64,000 bases of DNA from Polyangiaceae bacterium (lineage in GTDB: Bacteria > Myxococcota_A > Polyangia > Polyangiales > Polyangiaceae): positions 1,488,001 through 1,552,000 of the forward strand of contig JABTUA010000002.1 in the NCBI GenBank assembly GCA_015075635.1. The letters are read 5' to 3'. Positions 26,444-37,878 of the stretch are shown one piece after another. Both the position numbers and the translations under genes were made by a program. The first letter of the stretch is position 1; every line of letters begins with the position of its first letter. Below the pieces are notes generated by a model that ran no database searches, was not told the origin of the DNA, and saw only the letters and a program-made list of their open reading frames with translations.

Positions 26444-27417
26444 AACGAGCCACGCGCGCCGGCGCTCCCCGGCCCGACCCACGCCTCCAGGCGCTGCGGG
26501 CGGGAGGCCCGGCGTTCGGGCGAGCTGTCTTCGCCCGATGCGAGCAACGCGTATACGCCGACTCCGGCCCCAACCCCGGCCACGACGAAGGCCAGAGTCG
26601 ACACCGTGCCGAACCGGCGTGCCGAGTCCAGGTCGTCGTGCGCCGGAGGCGGACAGCGACCGTCCACGCACTGCTCTTTCACCGAGGAGCTCTTCGACAG
26701 CGCCATGAGGCCGGTGACGCTGCCGACCAGCGCTCCCGCACCCGCCACGCCGAATCCCGCGTAGACCCAGGTACTGCCGCTCGGCTTCTGGGCCGTGGAG
26801 GGGCTCGCCTTCTTCTTCGGAGACGCCGCGAGCCCGGACAGATCGAGCGTCAACGTTCGGGACTGTCCGCGCTCGACGCTCACCTCCGCGCGCTTCTCGC
26901 GCTCACCCGCGCGGGCGACGATCACGTGCTTGCCCGGGTTCAAGGAGAGCGGCGCCGAGAGCGCAGCGCTCGGAACCTCGGCATCGTCCACCAAGACGCG
27001 CACTCCCTCTGGAGCATTGGCGAGCTCGAGCGTGAGCTGCGGGATCTTCGGCTCGATCTCCTTGGCCAGCTCCTTCGCTTCCCCACGGGACTTGGCGAAG
27101 AGCGGCGATTCGCGCGGGGCAGGAACGCTGCGCGCGACCTCCAGCAACGTGTCCCGCGCTTCGACCAGCAACCCGAGCTCGAGCTGGGCCCTGCCGAGCT
27201 CCAGGCCCGTGGTCGGCACGCCCATGATGGCGTGAGCGGCCTTGAAGTCTTCGAGCGCTGCCTTGGCATCGCCGGCCTGCCGCTTCGCCCGCCCGGACTT
27301 GACCAGCTTGCGAGCGGTCTCCTTCTCGGCAGCGGAAGGCTCGGCGGAGGCCGTCGCCGCCGCGAAGCACAGGCTCGCGGCGAGCGCGACGCCGAGCAGC
27401 CTAGAAGCCGAGGTCAT
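26440..27417 (-). CDS. TPR plus PEGA membrane protein paired with a Ser/Thr kinase (module A)
   Basis: The 325-residue protein has a signal peptide. TPR-like helices span about 30-140, a PEGA-like beta domain about 145-215 (VRVLVDDAEVPSAALS), and two C-terminal hydrophobic helices enclose a loop with two cysteines (EQCVDGRC). GLMALS ends the first of these helices. The start overlaps the kinase 3' end by 17 bases, so the two are expressed together. Likely an envelope-facing partner or target of the kinase; that is inferred from the same pairing at 33733-36104. Confidence 0.8.
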   Translation of the reverse strand: MTSASRLLGVALAASLCFAAATASAEPSAAEKETARKLVKSGRAKRQAGDAKAALEDFKAAHAIMGVPTTGLELGRAQLELGLLVEARDTLLEVARSVPAPRESPLFAKSRGEAKELAKEIEPKIPQLTLELANAPEGVRVLVDDAEVPSAALSAPLSLNPGKHVIVARAGEREKRAEVSVERGQSRTLTLDLSGLAASPKKKASPSTAQKPSGSTWVYAGFGVAGAGALVGSVTGLMALSKSSSVKEQCVDGRCPPPAHDDLDSARRFGTVSTLAFVVAGVGAGVGVYALLASGEDSSPERRASRPQRLEAWVGPGSAGARGSF

Positions 27418-28693
27418 CGTCCTCCTTCGCCGCGCCTCGACTCGGGCGGACCCGCTTTGGGGTCGGCTTGGGCGCCGCGGAGGGCGCGGCGGGTGCGGCG
27501 CTCGACTCGGCCGGCGGGGTCGCCAGGCGGAGCCGTGACCACAGCTCGGCGCTTCCGGCAGCGACGCCCGGCAGCGCGCGACCCAGCCGCGACTCCACAG
27601 CCGTCGAAGAAGCGCTCCACGCCACCGACAGCCCCGCAATCGCGACCAACGCCGCAACCCCGCCGAGCGCCACCCAAGCGCCCCCCGACGGTCGCGCAGC
27701 CGGAGCGGGCAGGCTGCTCCGTGACGCCCGCCCGTTCACCGTGGACCTCAACGTTCCCTCGGTGATCGGCTCGAACGGCGTGATTGAAACCGTGGTCGCC
27801 GCCGGCGGCAGCACGGGACCGGAGCTGGCGTTCGGTGAAGAAGCCACCGCCTTGGGCAGGCCGATTGCTGCCCACAATCCTTCGGACAGCTCGTTCGCGC
27901 TGGAAAACCGCCGTCCGGGGTCGCGCGCGCAGGCCCGAGCGAACCAGGCGTCCACCGCGGGCGGTAGCCCGGGCGAGAGCGCCGAAGGCACGGGCAGGTC
28001 TCCGTTCACGACGGCGCCCATCGTCTCCGGGATGGTAGGGCGTTCGTACGGGTTTTTGCCGGTCAAGGCCTTGAGCGCGACCATGGCCAGCGACCACAAG
28101 TCGCTCGATGCTCCTACCGGCTGCCCCGAAAGCTGCTCGGGGCTCATGAACGCGGGCGTCCCGACCAACTGCCCCGTCGAGGTGAGGTTTTGGTCGCCTT
28201 CGCGCGCGATGCCGAAATCGAGCAGCTTCACGAATGGCAGCGGCGTCCCTACGTCGCACAAGAAGATGTTGTTGGGCTTGATGTCGCGGTGAACGATGCC
28301 CCGCGTGTGCGCGCGGGCCAGCGCCAGCGCCACGTGCTCCACGATGTGCGCGACCTCCGCCGGAGACAGCGCACGCTGCCGGATCTCCTGCGCGAGGTCC
28401 CGCCCCTCGAGCAGCTCCATCACGATGTAGGGGTGGCCCGCCGGCAAGATGCCGTGATCGAGCATCTGCACCACGTGCGGGCTCTTCACCTGCGCCGCAG
28501 CGGAGGCCTCCCTGGCGAACCGCGCCTGGCTCACGGGGTCTTCGACCAAGCGGTCGGCCAGGAACTTCACCACGACCTCCGTCTTCAGCGCGGCGTGTTC
28601 GGCGACCCAGACCGAGCCCATCCCGCCGGCCCCCAGGCGGCGCTTGAGACGAATCGACGGAGTGACCTCCATCCCCACGCTGAGCTCGGTCAC
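27401..28693 (-). CDS. Transmembrane Ser/Thr protein kinase (Hanks type), module A
   Basis: The 430-residue protein starts at GTG 28693. The kinase domain (about 15-275) is complete: glycine loop GAGGMGSV, lysine in VVVKFL, catalytic HRDIKPNN, DFG, and the activation-segment end GTPAFMSPEQ. A Ser/Ala-rich linker, one transmembrane helix (WVALGGVAALVAIAGLSVAW, about 340-360) and a short Pro/Ala/Lys tail ending DDDLGF follow. It signals from the cytoplasm; no PASTA or PEGA sensor is on the same chain. The partner gene lies directly downstream. Confidence 0.93.
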   Translation of the reverse strand: MTELSVGMEVTPSIRLKRRLGAGGMGSVWVAEHAALKTEVVVKFLADRLVEDPVSQARFAREASAAAQVKSPHVVQMLDHGILPAGHPYIVMELLEGRDLAQEIRQRALSPAEVAHIVEHVALALARAHTRGIVHRDIKPNNIFLCDVGTPLPFVKLLDFGIAREGDQNLTSTGQLVGTPAFMSPEQLSGQPVGASSDLWSLAMVALKALTGKNPYERPTIPETMGAVVNGDLPVPSALSPGLPPAVDAWFARACARDPGRRFSSANELSEGLWAAIGLPKAVASSPNASSGPVLPPAATTVSITPFEPITEGTLRSTVNGRASRSSLPAPAARPSGGAWVALGGVAALVAIAGLSVAWSASSTAVESRLGRALPGVAAGSAELWSRLRLATPPAESSAAPAAPSAAPKPTPKRVRPSRGAAKEDDDLGF

Positions 28694-28717
28694 CCCCTCA
28701 CTATACGGGGTCCGCGG

Positions 28718-29923
28718 CTAAAGGCCGAGATTGACCTCGCCGGGAGGGCTGGAGGGCCCGATCTTGCCGTTGCCGAGCTGTCCGCTGTCGTTTGCGCCGA
28801 AGCACGACACCACGTCGGCGAGAATGCGACAGCCATGCTCCGCCTGACGCATGGAGACTGCGGCTCCGTCCAGGTAGGGCGCCGGGGAAGGCAGTGGCTG
28901 ATCCACGCTGGGCTGACCGCCGAGCTGCCCGAAGTCGTTGGCTCCCCAGCAGACGCCTTCGAGCGACGTGTTCTTGGAGAAGCAGGTGTGCCGGTAGCCG
29001 ACGAACATGGTGTCGATCTGCTCGCCACCAATCACTGCGGCCGGGGCCTCCCACGGGCTGGTCGCGTTGATGCCGACCTGGCCGTGCTCGTTCGCGCCCC
29101 AGCACCAAGGGATCTTGGTGCCGACGGTCCGCCCGCACATGTGCTCGAAGCCCGGGTACACGCGCTCGAGTTGCGGCACGCCTGGGATCTTCTCCGGCGC
29201 GTCGATCGTCGGCTTGGTGGTTGGCTGCCCACACTGACCCTTGTCGTTCTTTCCCCAGCACCAGGTCTCGAGCAATCCGCCGACGTCGACGATGGCCGCC
29301 GTGAAGCCGCCGCCTGGACCCATGCGAACGACTTTGGCCCCGGACGGCAGCGCCACTTTCACCGGGCTCGGGCTGTCCTGCTTCGTTCCGTCGCCGAGTT
29401 GACCGCTGTCGTTCTGGCCCCAGCAGTACGCCTGCACCGGATCGATGTCTGGGCTGGTGTACGCACACGAGTGCGTCGAACCCACGCTGACGGTGTCGAT
29501 GGCGGGAAGGTTCGGCACCTGCTTCGGCTCGGGGCTCGCCTCGTTGGTGCCGTCCCCGAGCTGCCCGAAGTTGTTGAGGCCCCAGCACCAGACCGTTCCG
29601 CTGCCGTCCAGAGCGCAGGCGTGCTCGAGACCAATGGACACGCCGTCGATGTCCGCGAGCTTTGCCACGGGGACGGGCGTGGTCGAAACGGTGCCGGGCA
29701 GGACACCTGGGTTCGCACCCCAGCAACGCACGGACTTGTCGCTGACGATGACGCAGCTGGCGCGGCGGCCGACGGAGACGCCCAGCGGAGTGAGCGCACC
29801 GCCACCCGCGCCGCCGCTGCCGCAATTGGTCACGCAATCGACCTTCTCCAGGTCGTCGACGCCGGTGATGCTGTTGCAGGCGACGGAGAGCGCCGCCGCC
29901 ACCAGCACCAGAACGCGCACCAT
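28718..29923 (-). CDS. RCC1-repeat lipoprotein
   Basis: The 401-residue protein has a lipoprotein signal (lipobox SVAC) and a short Gly-rich linker. About seven RCC1/BLIP-II repeats follow, each ending in a CWGxNxxGQLGDGT-like turn. They should close into a seven-bladed propeller, with a Cys per blade (RCWGAN, WCWGLN, YCWGQN). RCC1 lipoproteins of this form are abundant in myxobacteria. Presumed surface-exposed interaction protein; ligand unknown. Confidence 0.9.
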   Translation of the reverse strand: MVRVLVLVAAALSVACNSITGVDDLEKVDCVTNCGSGGAGGGALTPLGVSVGRRASCVIVSDKSVRCWGANPGVLPGTVSTTPVPVAKLADIDGVSIGLEHACALDGSGTVWCWGLNNFGQLGDGTNEASPEPKQVPNLPAIDTVSVGSTHSCAYTSPDIDPVQAYCWGQNDSGQLGDGTKQDSPSPVKVALPSGAKVVRMGPGGGFTAAIVDVGGLLETWCWGKNDKGQCGQPTTKPTIDAPEKIPGVPQLERVYPGFEHMCGRTVGTKIPWCWGANEHGQVGINATSPWEAPAAVIGGEQIDTMFVGYRHTCFSKNTSLEGVCWGANDFGQLGGQPSVDQPLPSPAPYLDGAAVSMRQAEHGCRILADVVSCFGANDSGQLGNGKIGPSSPPGEVNLGL

Positions 29924-29967
29924 TGCGCCAGTCTAGCCCGGTCGCCCAGCGCTCGGCGAGCAGTCGC

Positions 29968-31941
<1,974 letters not shown>

Positions 31942-32039
31942 GGTGTCCTCCTGCGCACGGCGAGCCGGTGCGGCCGCCATGATGAGCAAGTTCCGGGCCG
32001 CCCCAGAATGGCGAAGCTCGGGTGCGAAGGCAATCTCAG

Positions 32040-33212
32040 TCAGAGCCGGAGGACGGACGTACAGTGCTCTCCGAGGCGCCGCACCCCGACGCCGAGCTGG
32101 TCGCTCGGCGTGAGCAAGCTGACGACGGCGTAGGGTTCGCCCGGGAAGTCGAAGAACCAGCCGGGTTGCACCAGGACACCCGCCTGCTCGACGAGCTCCG
32201 TCCCCCAGGCCTCCTCGCTCTTCACCTGCGGCAGCCGCAGCACCGCATACCAGCCCCCTTCGACGTGGAGCACGCTCACGGGGCTCTCCGAGAGCTCGGC
32301 TCGGATCCGCGCGAGGTTTTCACGCGTGCGAACACGGATCGCTTCCACGGTGCTCCGCGTGGCGGCGAAGAGCTCCGGCAGGGCGTGCTGCACCGGCGCG
32401 GCGACCGACAGGTACGAATCCGCGATCAGCTCGAGTCGGCCGAGCGCTTCGTCCACGGCGTGCTCGGGGCCTCCGAGCAGCATCCAGCCGAGCTTGAGCT
32501 GCGGCAAGGCCGCGAGCTTCGACAGACCACCGAGCGCGAGCACCAGAGTGCCCTGGCCGTCGAGCGCGCTCCGGATCCGCTGCGGGTCCTCAGTCAGCGG
32601 GTATCGCGCGAACACTTCGTCGCTCACCACGGGCAGGCCGAGCTCGGCGATGGCGTGGAGCTCGTTCCGCTTCAGATAGGAGCCGGTGGGATTGTTGGGG
32701 CTCACCACGAACACGGCTCGCACCCCGGGTACGGCTGCCCGCCGGAGCGAGTCCAGATCCAAGTGCCATGCGCCGTCATATGCCAGGCGGTAGGGCACCA
32801 GGCGCACGCTCGACAGCGCGGCCAGGTGCTCGAGCAGCGGGTAGCTCGGCGCGGGGACCAGCACCGCGTCACCTGGATCGCACAGGAGCTGGAACGCGAA
32901 GGCGTAGGCCTCGCTGGTGCTGGCGGTGAGCAGAATTCGCTCGCGCGCTAGCTCGACGCCGTCGCGCCCGAGCTCCGTGGCCACTGCGTCGCGCGCGGCG
33001 TCGAGGCCGAACGAGGCGGGCTCGTAGCGGAGCGCGGCCGGCGCCCGGAGCGCCGCCAGGATCCTGTCTTCTTCGTAGGGCAGCCCCGCAGTGGTCGGGT
33101 TGGACACGGTCAGGTCGATGAGCTTCTGGCCCCGCGCTCGCGCGCGTTCGACGGCCCGAGCCATGGCGTTCGGCTGACGATCGAAGGCGCTGCGCTTGGA
33201 GAACACGCTCAT
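32040..33212 (-). CDS. PLP-dependent class I/II aminotransferase
   Basis: From ATG 33212 the product is 390 residues with the fold-type I pattern: SNPTTAG at the N-terminal strand, VSPNNPTGSYL, VVSDEVFARYPL, the PLP lysine in GGLSKLAALPQLKLGW, and a C-terminal arginine region (GGWYAVLRLP). An in-frame ATG exists at 33254. Close in layout to alanine/tyrosine aminotransferases and to aspartate aminotransferase subgroup members; the amino donor cannot be read from sequence. Transcribed away from the NTF2-like gene. Confidence 0.9.
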   Translation of the reverse strand: MSVFSKRSAFDRQPNAMARAVERARARGQKLIDLTVSNPTTAGLPYEEDRILAALRAPAALRYEPASFGLDAARDAVATELGRDGVELARERILLTASTSEAYAFAFQLLCDPGDAVLVPAPSYPLLEHLAALSSVRLVPYRLAYDGAWHLDLDSLRRAAVPGVRAVFVVSPNNPTGSYLKRNELHAIAELGLPVVSDEVFARYPLTEDPQRIRSALDGQGTLVLALGGLSKLAALPQLKLGWMLLGGPEHAVDEALGRLELIADSYLSVAAPVQHALPELFAATRSTVEAIRVRTRENLARIRAELSESPVSVLHVEGGWYAVLRLPQVKSEEAWGTELVEQAGVLVQPGWFFDFPGEPYAVVSLLTPSDQLGVGVRRLGEHCTSVLRL

Positions 33213-33295
33213 TTCCTGGGTGTGGCTCAATGGCAGCCAGGCGCGCCCGAGCATGCGCACCAAGCTAACACGAGCCACGTGCTACCTTCACGCCC

Positions 33296-33697
33296 GTGGC
33301 GACCGACGAAGCGGAGGTCTTGGCAGCGAACGCGGCCTTCTACTCCGCGTTCCGGGACCGCGACGTCGAGCGCATGCTCGAGCTCTGGGCGAGCGATCAC
33401 GCCGTGGTCTGCATTCACCCGGGCTGGCAGATCTTACGCGGGCACGCGCAGGTGACGGCGAGCTGGCGGGCCATCCTGGGGAATCCCGAAGCGCCGGCGG
33501 TCCAGCAGCGAAACGCCCAGGCGCTGGTGATCGGAGAGACGGCCATCGTCACCTGCACCGAGGAGCTCCCCGGCGTGGAGCTCAGCGCGACCAACGTGTT
33601 CGCGCGTGAAAGCGGGGTGTGGAAGCTGGTCCACCACCAGGCGGGCCCGGCCCGCGCGCGTTCTGAGCCGGACTTCGACCCGGAGCTCTTGAACTAG
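33296..33697 (+). CDS. SnoaL/NTF2-like protein
   Basis: The 133-residue protein starts at GTG 33296 with the NTF2-fold pattern: N-terminal helices (AANAAFYSAFRDRDVERMLELWASD), HPGWQILRG, and the beta-sheet ending VWKLVHHQAGP. This SnoaL-3 type is often of unknown substrate; some members are isomerases or dehydratases of small ketones. Ends 35 bases before the kinase gene. Confidence 0.85.
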   Translation: MATDEAEVLAANAAFYSAFRDRDVERMLELWASDHAVVCIHPGWQILRGHAQVTASWRAILGNPEAPAVQQRNAQALVIGETAIVTCTEELPGVELSATNVFARESGVWKLVHHQAGPARARSEPDFDPELLN

Positions 33698-33732
33698 CCC
33701 GGGCGCTGTTACACTCGAGGGGCCGACCCGCG

Positions 33733-35271
33733 ATGAAGCCCGAGCAGACCCCCGATCTGGCCAGCGGTACCTCCGTCGGCCAGTACACCATCAAGCGGCG
33801 CATCGGCTCCGGCGGGATGGGGGAGGTCTACGAGGCGGTCCACACCGGGCTCGGCAAGCGCGTCGCCATCAAGACGCTGCGCCGCGCCTACGCGGAGAAC
33901 GACACGGTCGTGACCCGCTTCCTGCGCGAGGGCCAGCTCGCGTCGCGCATCCGCCACCCGCACATCGTGGACGCGACCGACGTCGGCGTGATCGACGGGC
34001 TCCCGTGCCTGGTGATGGAGTACCTGGACGGCGAGTCGCTGCACTCGTTCCTCCGCCGCGAGGGCGCCCTCGACCTGTCGCGACTGGTGGACCTGATGCT
34101 ACCGGTGCTCGCCGCCGTCGAGGCGGCCCACGCGCAAGGCGTGATCCACCGGGATCTGAAGCCCGCGAACATCTTCCTCGCCCAGGGCTGGAACGGCCAG
34201 ATGACTCCGAAGGTGCTCGACTTCGGCATCTCGAAGGTGGTGCAGGAGACGGCACCCTCGGACCTGACCACCGACTCCACGTTCCTGGGATCACCCCACT
34301 ACGTCTCACCGGAGCTCGCGCGCGGCGATCGCAACCTGGACGGTCGCGCGGACCAATACTCGCTCGGAGTGATCCTGTACGAAGGTGCGACCGGCGTGCG
34401 CCCGTTCGCCAAGAAGGCCGACACCTTCATGGGCCTCATGTACGCCATTGCGCAGGGCGACTTCGACGCGCCGCACGTACACCGCCCCGGGCTGCCTTCG
34501 GACTTCGAGCGGGTGATCCTCCGGGCCATGGCGCGCCAGAAGAACGATCGCTTCCCGAGCGTGGGAGCGCTCGGTCGCGCGCTCCTGCCGTTCGCGAGCC
34601 CGCGCACGCGCACCATCTGGGAGCCGCAGTTCGGCACGATGTCGGCCCCGAAGAACCAGGACGTGACGGTCCCGGATCTGCCGCGAACGCCCTACGAAGA
34701 GACGGGCGGCACGCTCGGCCAGAGCGCCAGCGCGCTCGGCACCGGCGCGCTCCCGGGTGGGCGCCCGCTGGGGCTGGCCTGGTGGTCCTTGGCGAGCGTG
34801 ACGGCGTTGCTGTTCGGTCTCGGTCTCACCTTCGGGGCGACCCGACTGGTCAGCTACTCCAAGAACCTCGAGTCCTCCAGCGACGAGGGCGAGGTCGTCG
34901 AGGGCGTCGGCGCATCGGCCGGCAGCTACACGGTGAGCGTCAAGGTCACGCCCGTGGACGCCAGCATCGAGCTCGACGGGCGCCAGATCGGGAGCGGCGG
35001 CTTCACCAGCACCTTCAAGGCGGACGGCAAGCGCCACACGCTGCGCGTCACCGCGGCGGGACACGAGACGCGAACCTTCGAGTTCGACGCGACCTCGCCG
35101 CCGCCCACCAGCATCGCGTTGACCGAGCTCGCACCGAAGGTGGAGCCGCAGAAGCCCGCAAAGGGCACGCTGCGTCCCCAGCCTGGCCCGCCCAAACCGG
35201 CGCCCAGCGCGGCTCCGCCGAAGGGCACCGGGCTCAAGACGGACAACGTCGATCCCTGGGACGACAAGTGA
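33733..35271 (+). CDS. Transmembrane Ser/Thr protein kinase with PEGA-like extracytoplasmic domain, module B
   Basis: The 512-residue protein has a complete kinase domain (about 15-285): GSGGMGEV, VAIKTL, HRDLKPANI, DFGISK, GSPHYVSPE. One transmembrane helix follows near 345-370. A PEGA-like domain lies at about 395-460 (YTVSVKVTPVDASIELDGRQIG, FKADGKRHTLRVTAAGHE), and a Pro/Lys-rich end. The PEGA-like domain would be outside the membrane and could bind cell-wall glycans or partners. The stop overlaps the GTG of the TPR partner gene. Confidence 0.93.
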   Translation: MKPEQTPDLASGTSVGQYTIKRRIGSGGMGEVYEAVHTGLGKRVAIKTLRRAYAENDTVVTRFLREGQLASRIRHPHIVDATDVGVIDGLPCLVMEYLDGESLHSFLRREGALDLSRLVDLMLPVLAAVEAAHAQGVIHRDLKPANIFLAQGWNGQMTPKVLDFGISKVVQETAPSDLTTDSTFLGSPHYVSPELARGDRNLDGRADQYSLGVILYEGATGVRPFAKKADTFMGLMYAIAQGDFDAPHVHRPGLPSDFERVILRAMARQKNDRFPSVGALGRALLPFASPRTRTIWEPQFGTMSAPKNQDVTVPDLPRTPYEETGGTLGQSASALGTGALPGGRPLGLAWWSLASVTALLFGLGLTFGATRLVSYSKNLESSSDEGEVVEGVGASAGSYTVSVKVTPVDASIELDGRQIGSGGFTSTFKADGKRHTLRVTAAGHETRTFEFDATSPPPTSIALTELAPKVEPQKPAKGTLRPQPGPPKPAPSAAPPKGTGLKTDNVDPWDDK

Positions 35272-36104
35272 AGCGCCTGCTCGTCGCTCTGCTCGCCGCT
35301 CACCTGCTGTGCTCAGCGGGGCCCGCCGTCGCCAAGCCCGACCAGCCCAGTGCCGCCGACGACGCGAAGGCGCGGAGCTTGTTCAAGCAGGGAGATGCGG
35401 CCTACGCCGAGGGCCGCTACGAAGACGCGCTCGGCGCCTTCGAGGAGGCGTATCGACTGAGCCACCGACCCCGGCTGATGTTCAACATCGGCAACGCCCT
35501 CGAGCGCCTGGGCAAGCTCTCCGAGGCCGCCGACGCGCTGGAGAAGTACCTGCCGCACGCCAAGCCGACCGAGCGCGACGTGCTCTCGAAGCGGGTCCAG
35601 AACTTGAGGAAACGCGCCGCGCCAACCTCCAAGGTGGTGCTCGAGGAAGAAGAGGAGGAGCCCGAGCGGAAGCCCGAGCGCGAGCCGAAGCAGACCGCGC
35701 CAGCCGAGGCGGCGCCGCGCGCGCGCCCCGTGGAGCCGCGCGCGGCCGACTCGGGCGGCGAGACGACGCTCGGCTACGTCCTGCTCGGCGCCGGCGGAGT
35801 GGCGATGGGCGCGGGTGCGGTGTTCGGGCTGATGGCGCTCTCGGCGCGCAAAGACGTGGATGCCGGGTGCAAGCAGTCCGCCGGGCAGACCTTGTGCGAC
35901 GCCTCCGCGCGTGACGCGGTGGATCGCGATCAGCGCTACTCGCTCTTCGCCGATCTGGGGCTGGGGCTGGGCCTGGTGGCTGCGGGAGCCGGTACCTACT
36001 TTCTGCTGACCGCGCCTTCAGCGAAGGAGCAGAAGCCTGGCGTCGCCGCTGGCTTTGCGCTCCAACCAAGCGGGGGGACGCTGCGTGTCCATGGTGAGTT
36101 CTGA
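35268..36104 (+). CDS. TPR membrane protein paired with the kinase (module B)
   Basis: GTG 35268 overlaps the kinase stop (GTGA). The 278-residue protein has a signal peptide and TPR helices at about 30-120 (KQGDAAYAEGRYEDALGAFEEAYRL). An acidic Pro-rich linker follows. Two C-terminal hydrophobic helices enclose a Cys-containing loop (DAGCKQ...TLCD), with GLMALS at the end of the first. It resembles the module A partner in order and in the GLMALS helix pair, but lacks the PEGA-like part, which here is on the kinase. Confidence 0.82.
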   Translation: MKRLLVALLAAHLLCSAGPAVAKPDQPSAADDAKARSLFKQGDAAYAEGRYEDALGAFEEAYRLSHRPRLMFNIGNALERLGKLSEAADALEKYLPHAKPTERDVLSKRVQNLRKRAAPTSKVVLEEEEEEPERKPEREPKQTAPAEAAPRARPVEPRAADSGGETTLGYVLLGAGGVAMGAGAVFGLMALSARKDVDAGCKQSAGQTLCDASARDAVDRDQRYSLFADLGLGLGLVAAGAGTYFLLTAPSAKEQKPGVAAGFALQPSGGTLRVHGEF

Positions 36105-37524
36105 GCGAGCCGCGCGAGCGCTGGTGCTCACCGGGCTCGCCCTCGCGAGCTGCTCGCTGTCGCGACCCGAGATCACGGCTTGCTCCAGCAGCGCGCGTTG
36201 CCGCGCCGTCTTCGGCCCGGGCTCGGTGTGCAACACCGACGGATACTGCGAGAAGGCGCCGCCCAACCCGCGTTGTGCCGCCACCTTCCCCGAAGACATT
36301 CTGACCCGCCCGCAGAACTACCCGGGCGCGGTGCTGATCGGCAGCCTGATGGACCGCTCGGTGACCACGCACCTGGCGCGCGAGAGCGCCCTACGCCTCG
36401 CCATCACCCAGGTCCGCGAGGTCGGCGGCCTGCAAGGGCGAGCCTTCGGCGTGGTGCTGTGCGACATCTCCCAGAACGCGCAGTTCGACTCGTTGGACCG
36501 CACCCAGGCCGCGGTCCAGAGCGCCCGCTACCTGGCCGACGCCATCGGCGTCCCGGCCATCGTCGGCCCGAGCGCTTCGACCGACACCGTCGAGGTGTAC
36601 CTGGCCTTGGCGGGCAAGGACGTGCTCCTGATCTCGCCCTCCGCCACCAGCCCGAGCTTGAGCGGCCTCGACGGCAAGAACCCGACCGACGAGACGCCGG
36701 GCCGGCTCTGGCGCACGGCTCCGCCCGACACGCTTCAGGGCGACGCCATCGCCATCTATCTCCAGCAGCAAGGCGTCACGTCCGTGGTGCTGGTTCACGA
36801 AGCAGGCGCCTACGGCGAGGGCCTGACCGCCGTGTTCGAGAAGGCGTTCTCCAGCATCGGCGGCCAGACCGCCAGCTCGAGCTTCTCGAACACCTCCGAG
36901 CGCGACGCCAGGGTGGTCGCGGCCGGCAAGAGCCCGGCGCCGTGGGTGCTGTTCTTCTCGTCGCAGACCGCGGACGCGGCCGCCTTCTTGAACGTCGCGG
37001 TGTCCACCGCCGGCTACGAGCAGAAGAAGCTCTTCCTGACCGACAGCGCCGCCAACGCAGACCTCCTGGCCAAAGCCAGCGGCGCCGCCGCGCTCTTCCC
37101 GCGTGTACGAGGCAGTCGCTTCGCGGTGCCCGCCGGCCCGGTGTACGAGCAGTTTCGCGCCAGCTTCAAGGCGGCGTTCCAGGCCGAGGCCAACGACTTC
37201 TCCTACGTCGCTCACGCCTACGACGCAGCCTGGCTCACGTTCTACGGCGCCGCGCGCTCGAGCGGCCAGGAGGGCATCGTGCACGGTCTCGGCATCGCGC
37301 GCGGCCTCCGGCGGCTCTCCCTGGGCGAGCCGGTGGACATCGTGCCTTCGACCTGGGGCGACATCGCCAAGGAGCTCACCCTGGGCGGAAGCGTGGACGT
37401 GACGGGGGCCTCCGGCGCGCTCGACTACGATCCGCTCAGCGAAGAGACCGAAGGGCCCGTGGACATCTGGCGGATCACCTCGCTCGGCGGCGGTTTCGAG
37501 GTGGAGCAGACACTCGTGCCGTAA
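36091..37524 (+). CDS. Branched-chain amino acid-type ABC substrate-binding lipoprotein
   Basis: ATG 36091 lies inside the last codons of the previous gene. The 477-residue protein has a lipoprotein signal (LVLTGLALASC) and a Cys-rich spacer (ACSSSARCRAV, CNTDGYC). A type I periplasmic-binding fold of the LivJ/Leu-Ile-Val class follows (AVLIGSLMDRS, PAIVGPSASTDTVEV, VVLVHEAGAYGEGL, LFLTDSAANADLL). No permease or ATPase gene is adjacent, so it may be a receptor rather than a transport component. Coupling with the kinase-TPR pair suggests a ligand-sensing role. Confidence 0.82.
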   Translation: MVSSERAARALVLTGLALASCSLSRPEITACSSSARCRAVFGPGSVCNTDGYCEKAPPNPRCAATFPEDILTRPQNYPGAVLIGSLMDRSVTTHLARESALRLAITQVREVGGLQGRAFGVVLCDISQNAQFDSLDRTQAAVQSARYLADAIGVPAIVGPSASTDTVEVYLALAGKDVLLISPSATSPSLSGLDGKNPTDETPGRLWRTAPPDTLQGDAIAIYLQQQGVTSVVLVHEAGAYGEGLTAVFEKAFSSIGGQTASSSFSNTSERDARVVAAGKSPAPWVLFFSSQTADAAAFLNVAVSTAGYEQKKLFLTDSAANADLLAKASGAAALFPRVRGSRFAVPAGPVYEQFRASFKAAFQAEANDFSYVAHAYDAAWLTFYGAARSSGQEGIVHGLGIARGLRRLSLGEPVDIVPSTWGDIAKELTLGGSVDVTGASGALDYDPLSEETEGPVDIWRITSLGGGFEVEQTLVP

Positions 37525-37544
37525 CGTCCTATCCTGTCGCGGTC

Positions 37545-37874
37545 ATGCTCGAAGCCCTGTCGCGTGAAGATCGGCTGCTCTTGCTCAAGTTCGTCTGCGC
37601 CCAAGCCTGGACCGATCTCCAGATTCATGAAGGCGAGCGACGCTTCGTGGAGCGCCTGATCCAGCGCCTGGAGCTCGACGCGAGCGAGCGGGCCCAGGTC
37701 GAGCAGTGGCTGCACGTCGCGCCCGCGCCGGGTGAGGTGGATCCCGCGTTGGTCCCGGAGGCGCACCGGCGCGCGTTCGTCGAGGCGGTGCGCGCCGTGA
37801 TGTACGCCGACGGTCAGGTCGAAGCCGAAGAGCGCGAGCAGCTCGAGCGCCTGAAGTCCGCGCTCGGGGCCTGA
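37545..37874 (+). CDS. TerB-like helical protein
   Basis: The 109-residue, all-helical protein starts at ATG 37545, 20 bases after the substrate-binding gene. Sequence features are those of the TerB family: acidic pairs in EALSREDRLLLLKFVCAQAWTD, DLQIHEGERRFVERLI and the C-terminal ADGQVEAEEREQLERLK, where TerB binds metal. TerB-like proteins link tellurite-type stress systems and membrane processes; the precise role here is unknown. Confidence 0.78.
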   Translation: MLEALSREDRLLLLKFVCAQAWTDLQIHEGERRFVERLIQRLELDASERAQVEQWLHVAPAPGEVDPALVPEAHRRAFVEAVRAVMYADGQVEAEEREQLERLKSALGA

Positions 37875-37878
37875 CCGC